The position numbers and the translations under genes were made by a program. Positions 46,186-58,260 of a stretch of DNA of 64,000 nucleotides are shown piece after piece (the first letter of the stretch is position 1; each line of letters begins with the position of its first letter). The notes beneath the pieces are model-generated. The model worked only from the letters and a program-made list of their open reading frames with translations, did not search any database and was not told the origin of the DNA. Origin of the DNA: Epiperipatus broadwayi (Eukaryota; Onychophora; Udeonychophora; Euonychophora; Peripatidae); contig JAQFVV010000020.1 of the NCBI GenBank assembly GCA_028023455.1, positions 8,663,092 through 8,727,091 of the forward strand. The letters run 5' to 3'.

Positions 46186-46301
46186 TTTTTTTTTTTTAAG
46201 TGTCATAGCATTGGCCGGGACGTGAACCCGCAACCCGGGCAACTGCCTGCAAATGCAAGGCTATTGCACTGACCTCTCGACCACCAATGCACACACAAAA
46301 A
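46186..46301 (-). repeat. tRNA-derived SINE (SINE-T) with 14-bp TSD
   Basis: Minus-strand head GCATTGGTGGTCGAGAGGTC, B-box GGTTCACGTCCC, then CGGCCAATGCTATGACAC and a poly(A) tail. Exact duplicates AAAGATTGCAACTT at 46172-46185 and 46302-46315. Apparently a recent insertion. Confidence 0.92.
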
Positions 46302-46315
46302 AAAGATTGCAACTT

Positions 46316-47168
46316 GACTGTAGAGATTGAAATTATAGATACAAAGAAGTTTAAATAAACCTCTTTAAACAGATGAATATAACCGGTTCTGATTATAGAT
46401 AAATAGTCAATTATTACATTACAAACTCCATTTATAATTTTCAAATTGCACCAAAGTATTACTTAAATAATAAATGTAATACTGCTCAAGGCTAAATGAT
46501 ATAGATATTCTATTTTTATCATAGAGTTCAGCAATTAATATTTGTACACTATTATTTATCATTCTATTTACAGTCTATTGTCTAAGGTACACATATGATT
46601 GTCTATAACTTTCTACTACCCTCAAATCTTTTTCTTTAGTTTGTGCAACCTTTAGACTTATAAAATCATAATAAGGTTAGGGTATCTGTTTAATTCACTA
46701 GTCAACCTGATAACCTTCAGGAACCAAGATCCTGAGAAAAAATTGGCTCTCTGCTGATTTTCTTCTGCTTCACTTCATCTGCTTTCAAGCTGGCCCTGAT
46801 GTTGAAGAGAGTTTCATATTGTGCTAGAATTTATATACCTTTCCATTCTTTTGTTCTTTCTGGGGTGTTTCAGCCAATGATGTGGTTTAGTCATAAGTAT
46901 TTTACCAATTTAATTAGTTTAGACCTGACTTTGTGAATTTAATTATTATATGTAGTTCACGCTAATTAAATTTCTTTTATTATCAGAAATATTTCCCTTT
47001 CATTAACAATCTCCCACATTCTCATAACTTACTTTTACAAAGTATTTTAAAGTAAAACAATTTATAATTTATTCAAAGTTTATTTTTGTTCTTACTTTGA
47101 ATTTAATCCCCAAAATATTTATTCTTTAATTTGTTCAGTACATATATTTCAATCATCATTTTCAATTA
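46316..47168. other. Unannotated AT-rich stretch
   Basis: No feature recognised. Confidence 0.4.
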
Positions 47169-47241
47169 TTGTCAATTGGATGTTTCCATGTCCATCTAGA
47201 TCTATTTAGCATTTTTCTATTTAAACAGGGAATTCATAATA

Positions 47242-48738
47242 CACCTTTACCCCGCTTAGCGAGTGACTATTTAGTGATATTTCACAATTGCGATCATCAT
47301 CAATTTGTACCCACTATTTCAATTTACAATCGATTTTTCACTATAATGATCGGAAAAAAATTTTAAAAAAATTTTTTTGGCAGCCATCTTGAATTTTGTG
47401 GCACTGATGATGTCAGGGATATAGGTATTTTAAATTCATTTTACCCAAAAGCAAAAGTATATTATTGTAATATATATACAGGTAATGACTTTGCTGTAAT
47501 TGTATACATATACAATATTTTATTCATAAAACAATGATAGTGCTGCATTCAGTATTTTGAATATAGAACATATAAATTTAAAATATCTATAATTACTGAA
47601 TCTATAATACTGTATATATAAGTGTTGAATGTCTTTAGAAGAATTAAACTTTATTTAAATATAATGTACAGTACTTGGATTATTTAAATAAAGTTTAATT
47701 TTTTTAAAGACATTCAACACATATTAGATGATGAAATAGCCCAATATATAAATATGGTACAGGACAACTAAAATACTATCATCACAAACTTTCAGGAAAA
47801 CCTTAAATATGAATATTAAACTGCATGCGTGTGTTTATTAATTACGATAGATTATTTTTAGAACACCTGGATAATTAAGTAAAAATAGTTATTGATTTTG
47901 TAACTTCATTAATAAATATGTTGTTTACACTCAAGTTATTTCAAATCAAAAGAAAAACAACATTTTAAAACGCAAATGTCGAATTAGAAAAGTTTAAAAA
48001 GAAAAACAGATGATATTTAAAATAAATGTTAATGAATTTTCTTATACATGAATGGGGGGGGGGGGCATTATTACATTACTAAAAATATAGTAAAAAAAAT
48101 AAAAGAAAAATAAACTTTGCTGTATGTTTTAGAAAATTAGAAGTTACATTTTTTACTTTTAAAATAAGTTGATTTTTTTTTTCTAAAGTTGACTGCTTTA
48201 CGATAAGCATTAAGCATTTTGTTACTGTGTAGTACAGTAATAAGTCTTTATGTTCAATTAAGTAATTAATAATTAAATATTGTTTTTTAATTTGAATAAT
48301 TTCACATAAGTAATAAACATAAATGTATAGTTGTAATATATACTGTAATACAAATTTTAAAAAAAAGCACTTCAGTAAGGATTTTTTTTCTCATTACGAT
48401 GAAAAACTTCTGCGGAAGAATATAAAAACTTTTAAATTCAAATTTAGTTTCACTTTCTCTTTCTTTTTGCTGTTCTGTACTTTTTAAAGTGAAAATATGC
48501 ATTTTTTTTCTAGTGATATAAAATTTTTCTTTTTAAATACCGTATTTAGTCATCAATGTCATTAAAAAATCAAAAAAATCTTTGATGTTGGAAACCAATG
48601 TGAATGTTTTATGTTGACTGGAACTGACCAATTTTTTTCCCATAGACCCCCATTATAATTACGTATTTTGCATACAATATTCTTGCTTAACGATGAGTTT
48701 TGGAGGACCAATTGCCATCGCTAAGCAGGGTAAAGATG
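47242..48738. mobile_element. Non-autonomous Tc1/mariner-type (pogo/Tigger-like) element
   Basis: Terminal inverted repeats CACCTTTACCCCGCTTAGCG (47242-) and, inverted, CATCTTTACCCTGCTTAGCG (-48738), flanked by TA at 47240-47241 and 48739-48740. The TA duplication indicates the Tc1/mariner superfamily, and the subterminal GCTTAACGATGAGTTTTGG style recalls pogo/Tigger ends (inference). The 1.5-kb interior holds no recognisable transposase. It includes a G12 run at 48054-48065 and a nested palindrome at 47622-47720. Confidence 0.75.
47622..47720. repeat. Inverted repeat, 38-bp arms
   Basis: GTGTTGAATGTCTTT...TTTATTTAAAT pairs with the sequence ending AAAGACATTCAACAC. The right side plus the following ACATATTAGATGATG...AGCCCAATAT recurs at about 61270-61345, next to the inverted pair of SINE-C. 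Confidence 0.75.
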
Positions 48739-49310
48739 TACACAATTTCCTTCTAATACTTATGTCTTTTTAAGAAAGTTCATGCTCATTTTTAAATTAA
48801 TTATTTCTTCATCTTTATTTCTAATTTTACAAAGTCCATTAATGTCCCTTTAAAGAGTAGACATTTCTTCATTATTGTAGATATTTAAATAAAACATCAC
48901 TATTAAATACCCATCTATGTGTTTAATCATATTTTTAGCATCTTCTTCTTTTGATCATTTTCATTGTTTTAGCTGATGACTTTATGGCATGTTGGAAATG
49001 AAGAACATAATTCCCATTCTCTCATGCACTCATCATCCTGGCTTCTAGAAAATCTAATCAATGCTTCAGTTCAAAATAAAAACTATCATGTATTTGAGAA
49101 AGAGTATATGCTGTCAAAGATAATAGTAAACTCATTTTCTGGCAGGTGTGTTGATGTATAATCAATTCATGTTCATTTGCCATATGAATTATCTCATGGT
49201 AAAACAGTTCAGTGACAAGAAGATATGGAGTGGACATTAGAAATATATTCTCAATCTCTTTACTACTTTAAATATGAAATGTGTCTTCTTTCACTTAATA
49301 GGTAATTTCA

Positions 49311-49880
49311 TTTTTGCTAATATATGCATACGAAGTTTAAAAAGGCTTTTAATTTGAGGAATAAGTTTTTTTCAAAAATAACTAAATATGAAGAGGTGGA
49401 ATTCGATAGATAGCGAAGACCCACTATGCTGGAAAGATTATAAAATTATAACTCCTTTACAGATTTACAGCTTAACACTGCTTTTGATCAGATCTTATTA
49501 ATAGCACTAAGATATGTATATGGAAGAGAGAACTTATAGATTAATTACTATGTAAGTTGTGATTTTGAATATACAATTTGCATGATTGAGAAAAAGTAAA
49601 AATAATAAAAAAATATCCCGTAAGCTTAATAAAATATATATTACACAATTAATGACATTGAATCCTTAAGAAAAACTCTGGCAATCATTTTTTTTATTTA
49701 ATCTGTATCTCATAAACTCACTACAAGTAATGATTTATTTGAAAGTAAAATCACGATGATTTCCAAAGATATATTCAGTTAAAACTTTTAATGATTTATG
49801 ATTTCTAAATTTCTCTACAAGTACAACATATTCTTAATTTTGAATACTATCAAATATCTGCTTTTCCAAAATCTTTATTT
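49311..49880. other. Unannotated AT-rich stretch
   Basis: No feature recognised. Confidence 0.4.
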
Positions 49881-49889
49881 TATGTGTTG

Positions 49890-51840
49890 TTAGCATGGAT
49901 ATTGTTGAGCAACTAAGAAAAAATTTGATGAAATGGATTATGAAAGATATTTAGAAAAAAGTTGAATGGTGTTTTTTTTTTTTTTAAGTGTCATAGCATC
50001 GGCCGGGATGCAAACCCGCAACCTGGGCAACTGCCTGCAAGTGCAAAGCAGTCACGCTGACCTCTCAACCACCAATGCAAGACAAGTTGAATGGTGTTTT
50101 CATTGCTTGATAACTTTGAACAAAACTTAATGCTTATTGGAAAATATGTAAATAGATGTATCAAGCTGAAAAATGAATTAAAGAGAAAATTTTGCTACGA
50201 ATTTGAATTTTTGGTGGTTAAGCAAAAAGGCTCAAACTTTTTAAGTGATAACAATTTTTTTAACCTTTTAATATTTAATGTGATATTCAATTATATATAT
50301 ATTATTAATTTTGGGCCAAGATATATGGAAGAAGGATGATCTAATCTTTATTTGGATATGATAGCCAAATTGGAAGTAACGTATAAATGAGAAAAGTATA
50401 AAAATAAGTTGTTTGATAAAGCAGCTAGAGTTTTACAATCTGACTTTAAAAAAATGGATTATTCATTTTGGTTGGACTGGATTAAAATAATAAATAAAAA
50501 TGGACTCACATATATGAAAGAGGACAAAGGACTCAGTTTATTTTAATAGATAATGGCATCTTTGAATGAAAAATATTTTTTTGCAAATTTCTTCTTTGAA
50601 GTTTAAAAAATTATAGAATTACAATATTAAGTCTAACAAAGACAAGTTCATTAAATGTGTGCTCAAAAAATATTTTTATAAATTATATGACAACAGTATT
50701 TGCATATATGTCCATCAAGTGCTATTTTACCTAGATTATTTGTCAATATTAAACTGCATAAGGAACAATGTCCTTTGAGGATTATGATTGATTTTGATAA
50801 TATAAAGCATCGAAGTATATGGCATAAAAGTGGATTGGTTTTAGTCAATTAACAAATCTACATTTAAATATGTAGATGGTATTAAAAATGTTATTTCAAA
50901 TGAATATACAATTTCATCATTGGATGTAAGTGAATTATATGGGTCCGTAAATAAGAAATAATCCATTAAGATTATTGACAAAAGAAAGGTGAATTTATTC
51001 ATATTGTTTTGACTTTGATTGATAAAGATATTTTATCTACATTTAGGAATAATGTACTGTATATGAGATGATGAAAACTTGGCAAAGGGGTTGTCTACTA
51101 GTGTAGTTGTTTATAATTAACCTTTGGCATTTAAAGAAAGTTGGACTATAGATTATAAAAAAGATAAGAAAATTTGCTACTTGGACATAAAAATAAAGTA
51201 TACCCTTAATTGGTTGTATAAAATGATTATTAAGCCATTTAATGTTAGAGAATGTGACTGTGTGAGATTTTAATCACATAATGCTCATAAATTTGAAAAA
51301 TTAAAAGCATTTTTACATTGAAACAACTATTTGTGTAAATATAAATTTGATAAGAATGAAAATTTGGAGTATACATCAATGGATTGAATGTTTTAAAAGG
51401 TATATTATGCATGAGAATGGAAAAGTTACAATTAATGAAAATGGAAGGCATTACTATATATAGCAAGTGATGAAAATAAAATTGAAAGATTTGTTCAGAT
51501 ACTTCAATGTTGGATTTAGGATATCTATAAATTAGAATAGGTTAACAAATAACTTAAAGAATAAATTTGATAAATTGGACTGGTCTAATGTAGTGTATGC
51601 AATAGGTTGCAGCCAATTGGAGCCTTATATATAGCACACTAATATGAAAGCAAATTTGGAAACAAGATTGATGTGGTATTCACATATGACTGAAAATCTA
51701 AAACTGATTTTTATAATTATGGAAAGGAATATGGACATGATTTTGATCCTGGTATTATTGAGGTAATTGTAAAGAAAGAAATGATAGAAAGTATTGCACA
51801 AAATGAACATGTGATAAATGAGACCCAATAGCATTCAAAG
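49890..51840 (+). pseudogene. Unclassified decayed coding region, probably a large mobile element
   Basis: Two sides of a SINE (49976-50083) join into a single coding-like region. An open part (50091-50339) reads SLLDNFEQNLMLIGKYVNRC...ELKRKFCYEFEF. Downstream, in several frames with many stops, come FIKCVLKKYFYKLYDN (about 50650), KKDKKICYLDIKIKY (about 51157) and LKNKFDKLDWSNVVYAIGCS (about 51555-51612). Coding-like codon structure and Lys/Asn/Tyr richness persist for nearly 2 kb. No catalytic motif could be named. A virus-like or Polinton-type element, or a DNA transposon, is possible but unsupported. Confidence 0.4.
49976..50083 (-). repeat. tRNA-derived SINE (SINE-T) with 17-bp TSD
   Basis: Minus-strand GCATTGGTGGTTGAGAGGTC head, B-box GGTTTGCATCCC, CGGCCGATGCTATGACAC and a poly(A) tail. 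Exact duplicates AAGTTGAATGGTGTTTT at 49959-49975 and 50084-50100 show a recent insertion into the coding relic. Confidence 0.94.
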
Positions 51841-51975
51841 AAGTAAAAAACGGTTAAAAAAAATTTTTTTTTAATGGTAAAATACTGTGGGAGTTTTTGC
51901 TGTTGTTGTTGTTAACCACGTTTATGATGCTAACACATTGAAAGAAATATTTGGTTTAATAATGAATATTATTTA

Positions 51976-52213
51976 TGCAGTGTAATTTTCACTACACCAT
52001 TCTCAGGCACAATAGGAACTGGTTTTTAACCATTTTTAACACCTTGTGGAGGGATATAATTATAAACATATGACAAAAGAAGTGTGAGAAGGATCCAAGA
52101 TGCACCTTTTTGCTCACATGATTGTGATTACATCCTTCCACAAGGTGTTAAAATCAGTTAGAAAACAGTCCCTACCTTGCATGAGAGTGGTTTAGTGAAA
52201 ATTACACTACAAA
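51976..52213. mobile_element. MITE with long inverted repeats and 11-bp TSD
   Basis: Arms of about 80 bp: TGCAGTGTAATTTTCACTAC at the left end; GTGAAAATTACACTACAAA at the right end; inner blocks AACACCTTGTGGAGGGAT and ATCCTTCCACAAGGTGTT. Flanked by AATATTATTTA (51965-51975 and 52214-52224). A duplication of 9-11 bp would fit Mutator-type elements; unassigned. Confidence 0.8.
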
Positions 52214-52224
52214 AATATTATTTA

Positions 52225-53149
52225 TTATTGGATAATACAAATTATTGAAATATTTGGTTTATTTAATTAAATTTTATTTTTATTTTGTTACAAAGTCTTA
52301 ATATATATGTAATGTTCAACACAATTGTTTAAATAATAAATGTTCTATATATTATATGATATACACTCCCATTTAGCATTCGATATGATAAAAAAAATGC
52401 AGAACCATTTTTCTTATTATTGTATTAATGAATTTTAAATAGGAGTGTTTATCTTTTATAATAGCAATATTTACTATTTAAAACAATTGTATTGAATGTT
52501 ATATATTGCAATATTTCGGACTTTGGACAACTCTAGCCGTGTTTATATTACACTATTATAATATGTCTCAATAAAACGAGTTCATAATGAATTATTACAC
52601 ATTTCCAGATAAAATTGAAAGTTTTAAGAATAAAATAATAAAAGTTTCTCTCAATTGATATCATACATCTGTATGTTTAGACTAAATATATGCATGTAAA
52701 TTTCTATTTCTATTTTTGGAAAAATTGGCAAATTTGTATGTATTGCAATATTTTTAATACGCTAAGTTATAAATTATAATTATATGCTTTACGGCTTTGA
52801 TTAATAATTTAATCAAGATTACAAATTATTAAAAAAGTTAATTAACTTGTTTAGATAAGGTTTGATTACAGTTAAATTTAATTAGTGCCGTAATTAAATA
52901 TAAAGTGGATTGAAGCCTGTCCATTAAAGTATGAAGATTGGCTATCTTAATATATATCTGAGCACTTATTGCATATATGTGTGGAGATGATAATCTGGAC
53001 CAAGTAATGATTGCTGGTTTAGCATGAAACACAATTATTGATGATTATTTATTTTTTCAACATATATGTGTTCAAGTGTATCAGTGATGTGAGATAGAGT
53101 GATACGCAGTGGGTCGTGTGAAAGTCTGTGCTCATATACCCTACATATT
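52225..53149. other. Unannotated AT-rich stretch
   Basis: No feature recognised. Confidence 0.45.
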
Positions 53150-53172
53150 ACATATATTGATCATCATCATTA

Positions 53173-55758
53173 TCAACCATTATCAATCCACTGCAGTATG
53201 AAGGTCTCTCCAAGTTTAATCCATCTTCTTCGATCTTTAGTTTCTCTTCTCCACATCACCCCTGCACACTTTCTTATTTCATCAATCCATCTCACATGTG
53301 GTCTCTTTCTGGGTCTTTTACAATCTCTTGGAATCCAGTTTAAAATTTCAATTGTCCATCTATTATCATCTCTTCTAGCAATATGTCCAGCCCAACTCCA
53401 CTTCAATCTTTTAATTTTTTCAATGAGGTCAATAACACCTGTTTGTTCTCTTACCCATACATTGCGTTTTCGATCTCTTCTTGTTACTCCCAACATACAT
53501 CCCTCCATACTTCTTTGAGTGGTCTGAAGTCTCTGTATTGCTCTTCTATTGAGTGTCCAAGTCTCAGATCCATAAGTAAGAACTGGTAAAACACATTTGT
53601 TAAAAACCTTCCTTTTCAAACACATAGGCATATTTCCTTTTAGTATCAAGTCATTTCTACCAAAAGCACTCCAACCAAGTTTAATTATATGATTAATTTC
53701 CTCCATTGTGTTTCCATCTGTATTAATAATCTGACCAAGGTATTTGTAACTGTTAACTTCTTCTAATTCATCATAATCAATCTTTATTTTCATATTTTGA
53801 GCAAATCGATTAAACATTACTTTAGTCTTTTTAACATTTATCTTTAGTCCTACTTTCCTACTTTCATCTGATAACTCCTGCAACATTTCCTGCAGCTCTG
53901 AAGAATTATTTGAAAAAAGAACTACATCATCTGCGAACCCTAAATGACTTAAATAATCTCCATTTACTTTCACTCCTTTAGTTTTCCATTTTAATCCACA
54001 AAATATTTCTTGCAGCACTGCTGTAAAAAGGTTTGGAGATATGGAGTCACCTTGTCTTACACCTTTCCCAATGTTGACTTTCCCAGTATCATTATGTAAT
54101 CTAATTGTTGCTGTTGCATTTTTATAAATATTCTTTAAAATATGACAATATCCTGGATCTATACCTTGATGATCCAATGCTTTAATCACTGAAGAAATGT
54201 TTATAGAATCAAATGCCTTTTCATAATCTACAAATCCAAAACATAATGACAACTCATATTCATTTGTCCTTTCTATAACTTCTCTCAATACCTGAATATG
54301 ATCTACTGTACTAAAACCACTTTTAAATCCAGCTTGTTCTCTTGGTTGGAGGAAATCCAATGTTCTCTGTAGACGAGTTGTAATTATCTTGGTAAAAATT
54401 TTATATACAACTGATAAAAGGCTGATAGGTCTGTAATTTCTAATATCTTCTTTATCACCTTTTTTAAATATTAATATTATTACTGCATTCTTCCAATCAT
54501 CTGGTACATCTTTATCATTTAGACATTTAGTATATAACTTTGCTAAATTTTTTTCTGTTTCTTCACCTGCTCCTTTTAATATATCAATTATAATTCCATC
54601 ATTACCTGGAGCCTTTCCTTTCTTCATACATTTAATTGCATTTCTCACATCTTCATTTAAAATTCTGGGCAATTCGGAAGATGTAATAGATATAGGAGGT
54701 ACTTGTTCTTTATTACTATATAATTCTTGATAAAAAATTTCTACCAATTTCATGATGTCATCTCTCTTTTTAGTAATAATTCCATCTTTTTTTCTTATTG
54801 CAGATATAAATTTCCTACCAATACCAAAATGTTGTTTTACATTCTTAAGACTTTTATTTTCTTCTACAGCTTTTCTTGCTAGTTCACAGTTATACTTTCT
54901 TATATCATTTTCAACTCTTTTCCGCACCATTTTACAAAATTCGAGATATTCAATTCTTTTTAATGCATCATTTTTGTATATCTTCATATTTCTTCTTTTC
55001 TTCATAAATTCTTTAGTCTCAATAGAAATTTTATTGGTCAATTGCTGCTTTTTTCTACCAGCTATCTTTGTTGCAGTTTTTAAAAGTTTATCAGTTATTT
55101 TCATATTAATTTCATTCAAATCTGAATCATATTCAAAATCTACTAATACTTGAAACTGATTTGTAAGTTCTAATTTAAATTCATTAGAATGTTTCTGAAG
55201 ATTAGGAATATCAACTGTAAATATTGTTTTTCTTAACAATTTTTGTCTTTCTAGTTTTACATTAACATGTATCTTGCACCTTACTAATCGATGATCACTT
55301 CCTGTGTTAAATCTATTAAGAACATTACAATCTTGAAATATGTATTTCCTGTTAGTCAAAATATAATCCAATTCTGCTGTACCTTCATTTGGATGCTTCC
55401 ATGTCCATTTTCTTTTAGCATTTTTCTCAAAAAAAGAATTCATAATATAAAGTTTTTCTTTTTCTGCAAACTCCACAAGTCTATGTCCTCTCTCATTTCT
55501 ATTACCATAACCAAAATTACCTACAGCACTTTCATCTTTCATTTGTTTACTAATTCTAGCATTAAAGTCTCCCATAACAATTTTAAAATGTTGTTTACTC
55601 TGATCAAAATTCTTTTGTACAATCATATAAAAATCTTCTACTACTTCATCACTATGAGAACTTGTTGGGGCATAAACCTGAATTATCTGCATTTGGTATC
55701 TGCTATTAAGTTGTATAACTAATCTTGCCACTCTGTCTGATACATCATCAATCTCCAC
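53173..55758 (-). pseudogene. LINE-A endonuclease/reverse transcriptase (861 codons open)
   Basis: Residue positions in this frame: YAPTS 29-33, GDFNAR 63-68 and SDH 154-156 are catalytic blocks of the apurinic/apyrimidinic-type endonuclease that nicks the target. [10 protein letters not shown] (129-138) precedes SDH. The RT has RPISLLS (443-449), [10 protein letters not shown] (509-518, motif A), [13 protein letters not shown] (566-578, motif B) and FADDVVLF (608-615, motif C), all intact. [11 protein letters not shown] and [15 protein letters not shown] follow, and the protein ends ILQWIDNG. The true ORF starts upstream: the ATG at 55758 is internal to the endonuclease, and the N-terminal segment is cut off by a frameshift at about 55835. 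From here to its stop the frame is unbroken, so the copy is young. Confidence 0.93.
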
Positions 55759-56130
55759 AATATTGTTCTTCCACTTTTTATTTATAATGAATCCTACTCC
55801 ACTTGTATTTCCAATATTTGTGCCTTTATAATAGAATATATGTCCACTTTTTAAATCAATTGTCTCTTCACCTTTTCTTCTAACTTCACAAAGTTCAATA
55901 ATATCTCATTTAATATAAGAGAGTTCTTCTTCTAATTCTTGCAATATTCCTTCACTTGAAAGTGATATGCAGTTGTAAGTACCTAAATAAAAAGTTGTCA
56001 TCAAATGGCAGCCTGGGTCCGCAATCAGGGGATTCTTAGCACCCTCCGCATTCGGCCACCAACCGCTGCCTTGGTTGGTGACTTTACAGTCTCCTGGGAA
56101 TAAGGGCCATGCTTTAGTTTTGTCTGTCAT
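55759..56130 (-). pseudogene. LINE-A ORF, N-terminal segment with stop and frameshift
   Basis: ATG at 56130 opens 74 codons ending LGTYNCISLSSEGILQELEE...SYIK; TYNC is the start of the endonuclease (TYNVR-type block). A TGA at about 55904-55906 stands where TGG (Trp) would be expected, and translation continues as [19 protein letters not shown] one-base shift near 55835 then moves the continuation into the frame of the 861-codon part. Two simple lesions thus inactivate an otherwise intact element. Confidence 0.82.
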
Positions 56131-56456
56131 AATTGTATATATGTATTGGAAAAATATTTATCATTTACCCAAACATTCATTCTGCCCTATCAGGCATTGA
56201 GAAGAAAGACCACGGTATTTCTTGATCTTAAACTCAGAGGTAAAAAGCCAATAAACTCACCACGCTGGTTAATGCATGTTGGTGAGCAGACCATCCATGT
56301 TCATATACTATATGAATAAACACATAGTAATAACAGCTGCAATGACAAGAACGTATGGAGTGGACATTAGGAATTTGCCCTGCTCGGCTCCTTTAAGGCT
56401 TCCAAGAGGAATCAAAGGGTCTCCTTTCAGTTAATAGCAAACTCCTTTCTGCAGCC

Positions 56457-56468
56457 ACATATATTGAT
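56457..56468. repeat. 12-bp target-site duplication of LINE-A
   Basis: ACATATATTGAT, identical to 53150-53161 at the 3' side. Confidence 0.85.
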
Positions 56469-56570
56469 ACAGGTATATAATAAGCCTGTATTTCAATTAA
56501 ACGAATTAATAAAAAAACAACTAAAACACAGGGTTTAAAGATAAGGTTAAACATATGTAGGCTTTTTTTT

Positions 56571-56651
56571 TTCATTTGTCAAATGCGTTGACCGAAAAGC
56601 GAAGGCCAGCTGCTTGAAAGGCAGCTATGCTAACCACTAGGCCACCAACGC
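56571..56651 (-). repeat. tRNA-derived SINE, GGCCTAGTGGTTAGC subtype
   Basis: Minus strand: GCGTTGGTGGCCTAGTGGTTAGC...CAGCTGGCCTTCGCTTTTCGG, then CATTTGACAAATG and an A-rich tail. Same head as 23048; the B-box is worn. Confidence 0.75.
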
Positions 56652-57724
56652 TTTTCTGGGAAGGTTTGTCCTAGCTGAACTAAAGGCAATAAAAAAGGTA
56701 GAGAAAAAAAGCAGATTATAGTGCCTGTGGAAATTATAGAGTACATAGTAGTTGCTGTGTATAAATTAAAAAAAAAATTTTTTTTAACTGCCGAGTCATT
56801 ATAACTTGTTCCAATCTCTGTTATACTATTTTTTAATACTGAGACCTAACTAGCCAGCTAAAATATCCAACTTAGTTAAAGAAAATAAAACAGGCATTAA
56901 TTGTTATGTGCATCTGAAGTTGAAGTATACATCAGACAGCATCAGAAAATTGCCAAGATGAATTACAGAATAGAAGACCTAGTTAAATATAACCTTTAGC
57001 CTATTGAACTGTTTTTCAATCACCTGCTTTTATCTTGCCCATGTAGTCTAGCAATAAACGAAATAAAAATTGGAACACTCTAAAATCACTCAACAGATTC
57101 ATTTGTAATAATTAAAACCAAAAATAGCTCATTGGTGTTAAGCTTAGAAATTTTTTTTGAACTGATAAGAATTTAATGATGTACACATATGTGTAGAAGG
57201 CCTTTTTAAAATAGTAATATAATTTGTGAATGTTATGAATTGGCATTTTAATTATTTTCATTATTTTTTTTATTTGAATATATATTATTTATATTGTTTC
57301 ATTAATGAATATTTTTAAACGATTGTAAGAAGTAGATAAATTATTTAGATGTGTGTATACTCATTCTTACTTAATCTATAATTTTTCTATTTATTTTTTT
57401 TTATGTTCATTAAATTTATTGTTTATTTTTGTATGAAATCAATTGAGAGTGTCTAAATAAATTATTAATATTTTTATTTAACTTATTTCGTAGTTTGCAT
57501 CATTATCTCAATCTCATCTCCAATATGGGGTATATTGATTCTCCATTGTGTTAAGCACTTATGTTCTAAAGTGAGAAGAGTAGGATTGTTACTGGGTGAA
57601 CTGCAATGATAATTCTAAAAGGTATAGGGTATAGGTCTTTCATGAAAAAAGTGGCACTTTGAATGTAAGTAATTAAGTTCAAGATTTATACATTCTAATA
57701 AAACCTCTTAAGAAGGAAAGTTAA
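56652..57724. other. Unannotated AT-rich stretch
   Basis: No gene or repeat family recognised. Confidence 0.45.
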
Positions 57725-58026
57725 ATGCAGCACTCAGAGACAGGATTTTGGTAAATGGTGACCAGGAAATATAGCCAGGGTGCTTATAAAAATATTTATA
57801 TAAGGAAAGAAAGGTTTAATTATCATCATCATCATCAAGTCTAACTTTAGTAATCGTTGTGCACACTGACCAATGCAGCACTCAGAGACAGGATTTTGGT
57901 AAATGGTGATCAGGAAATATAGCCAGGGTGCTTATATAAATATTTATATAAGGAAAGAAAGGTTTAATTATCATCATCATCATCATCATCAAATCTAACT
58001 TTAGTAATCGTTCTGCACACTGACCA
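57725..58026. repeat. 148-bp tandem duplication with (ATC)n
   Basis: ATGCAGCACTCAGAGACAGG starts units at 57725 and 57873, about 97% alike by eye. Each has a (ATC)4-6 tract followed by TAACTTTAGTAATCGTT. Recent, non-coding. Confidence 0.9.
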
Positions 58027-58260
58027 AATACATGCTATTGTAGATTAATGCGTATGCACACCAGATGTTCTTCTGTATGCAAAGATATATGAATGTTCAG
58101 CCTAAATAAAAATCATCATCATCTTGTACAGAGGGTATTATTTACTTTTAATACTGATATCTTGGGAAGATAATATTTCCCATTACCTCATGCTCATACC
58201 CTTCCCCCACATCCATACCTCCACACTTCTTAAAATTAAGAGCAGTGAATAAAATTTCAA
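58027..58260. other. Unannotated stretch before the gypsy relic
   Basis: No motif placed; it may include more of the decayed gypsy pol or gag region. Confidence 0.35.

Larger units (their letters stand above)
47169..49310 (-). mobile_element. LINE-A (RTE) 5'-region relic split by a TIR transposon
   Basis: 47175-47240 matches the endonuclease region (plus TTGGATGTTTCCATGTCCAT, TTAGCATTTTTCT) of the intact copy near 55390-55445. 48828-48890 resembles 55885-55945. 49150-49310 matches the 5' UTR (AAGAAGATATGGAGTGGACAT against 56350-56370). The intervening element at 47242-48738 interrupts it. Strongly decayed; the middle is partly unalignable by eye. Confidence 0.6.
53162..56456 (-). mobile_element. 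LINE-A: almost intact full-length RTE-clade retrotransposon
   Basis: 3.3-kb non-LTR retrotransposon on the minus strand, flanked by a 12-bp TSD (ACATATATTGAT at 53150-53161 and 56457-56468). Reading the minus strand: 5' UTR (56456-56131), a single ORF for endonuclease plus reverse transcriptase, then almost no 3' UTR and a TGATAATGATGATGATC tail. A single ORF, short 3' end and simple-repeat tail fit the RTE clade; the post-RT block [15 protein letters not shown] resembles RTE proteins of insects. Two lesions separate the first part of the ORF from the 861-codon remainder. This is the reference for seven other copies in the window. Confidence 0.93.

Noticed and set aside
53099-55722. Plus-strand frames of 68-143 codons across LINE-A
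   Set aside because: They are shadows of the minus-strand RTE protein, which has clear catalytic motifs.
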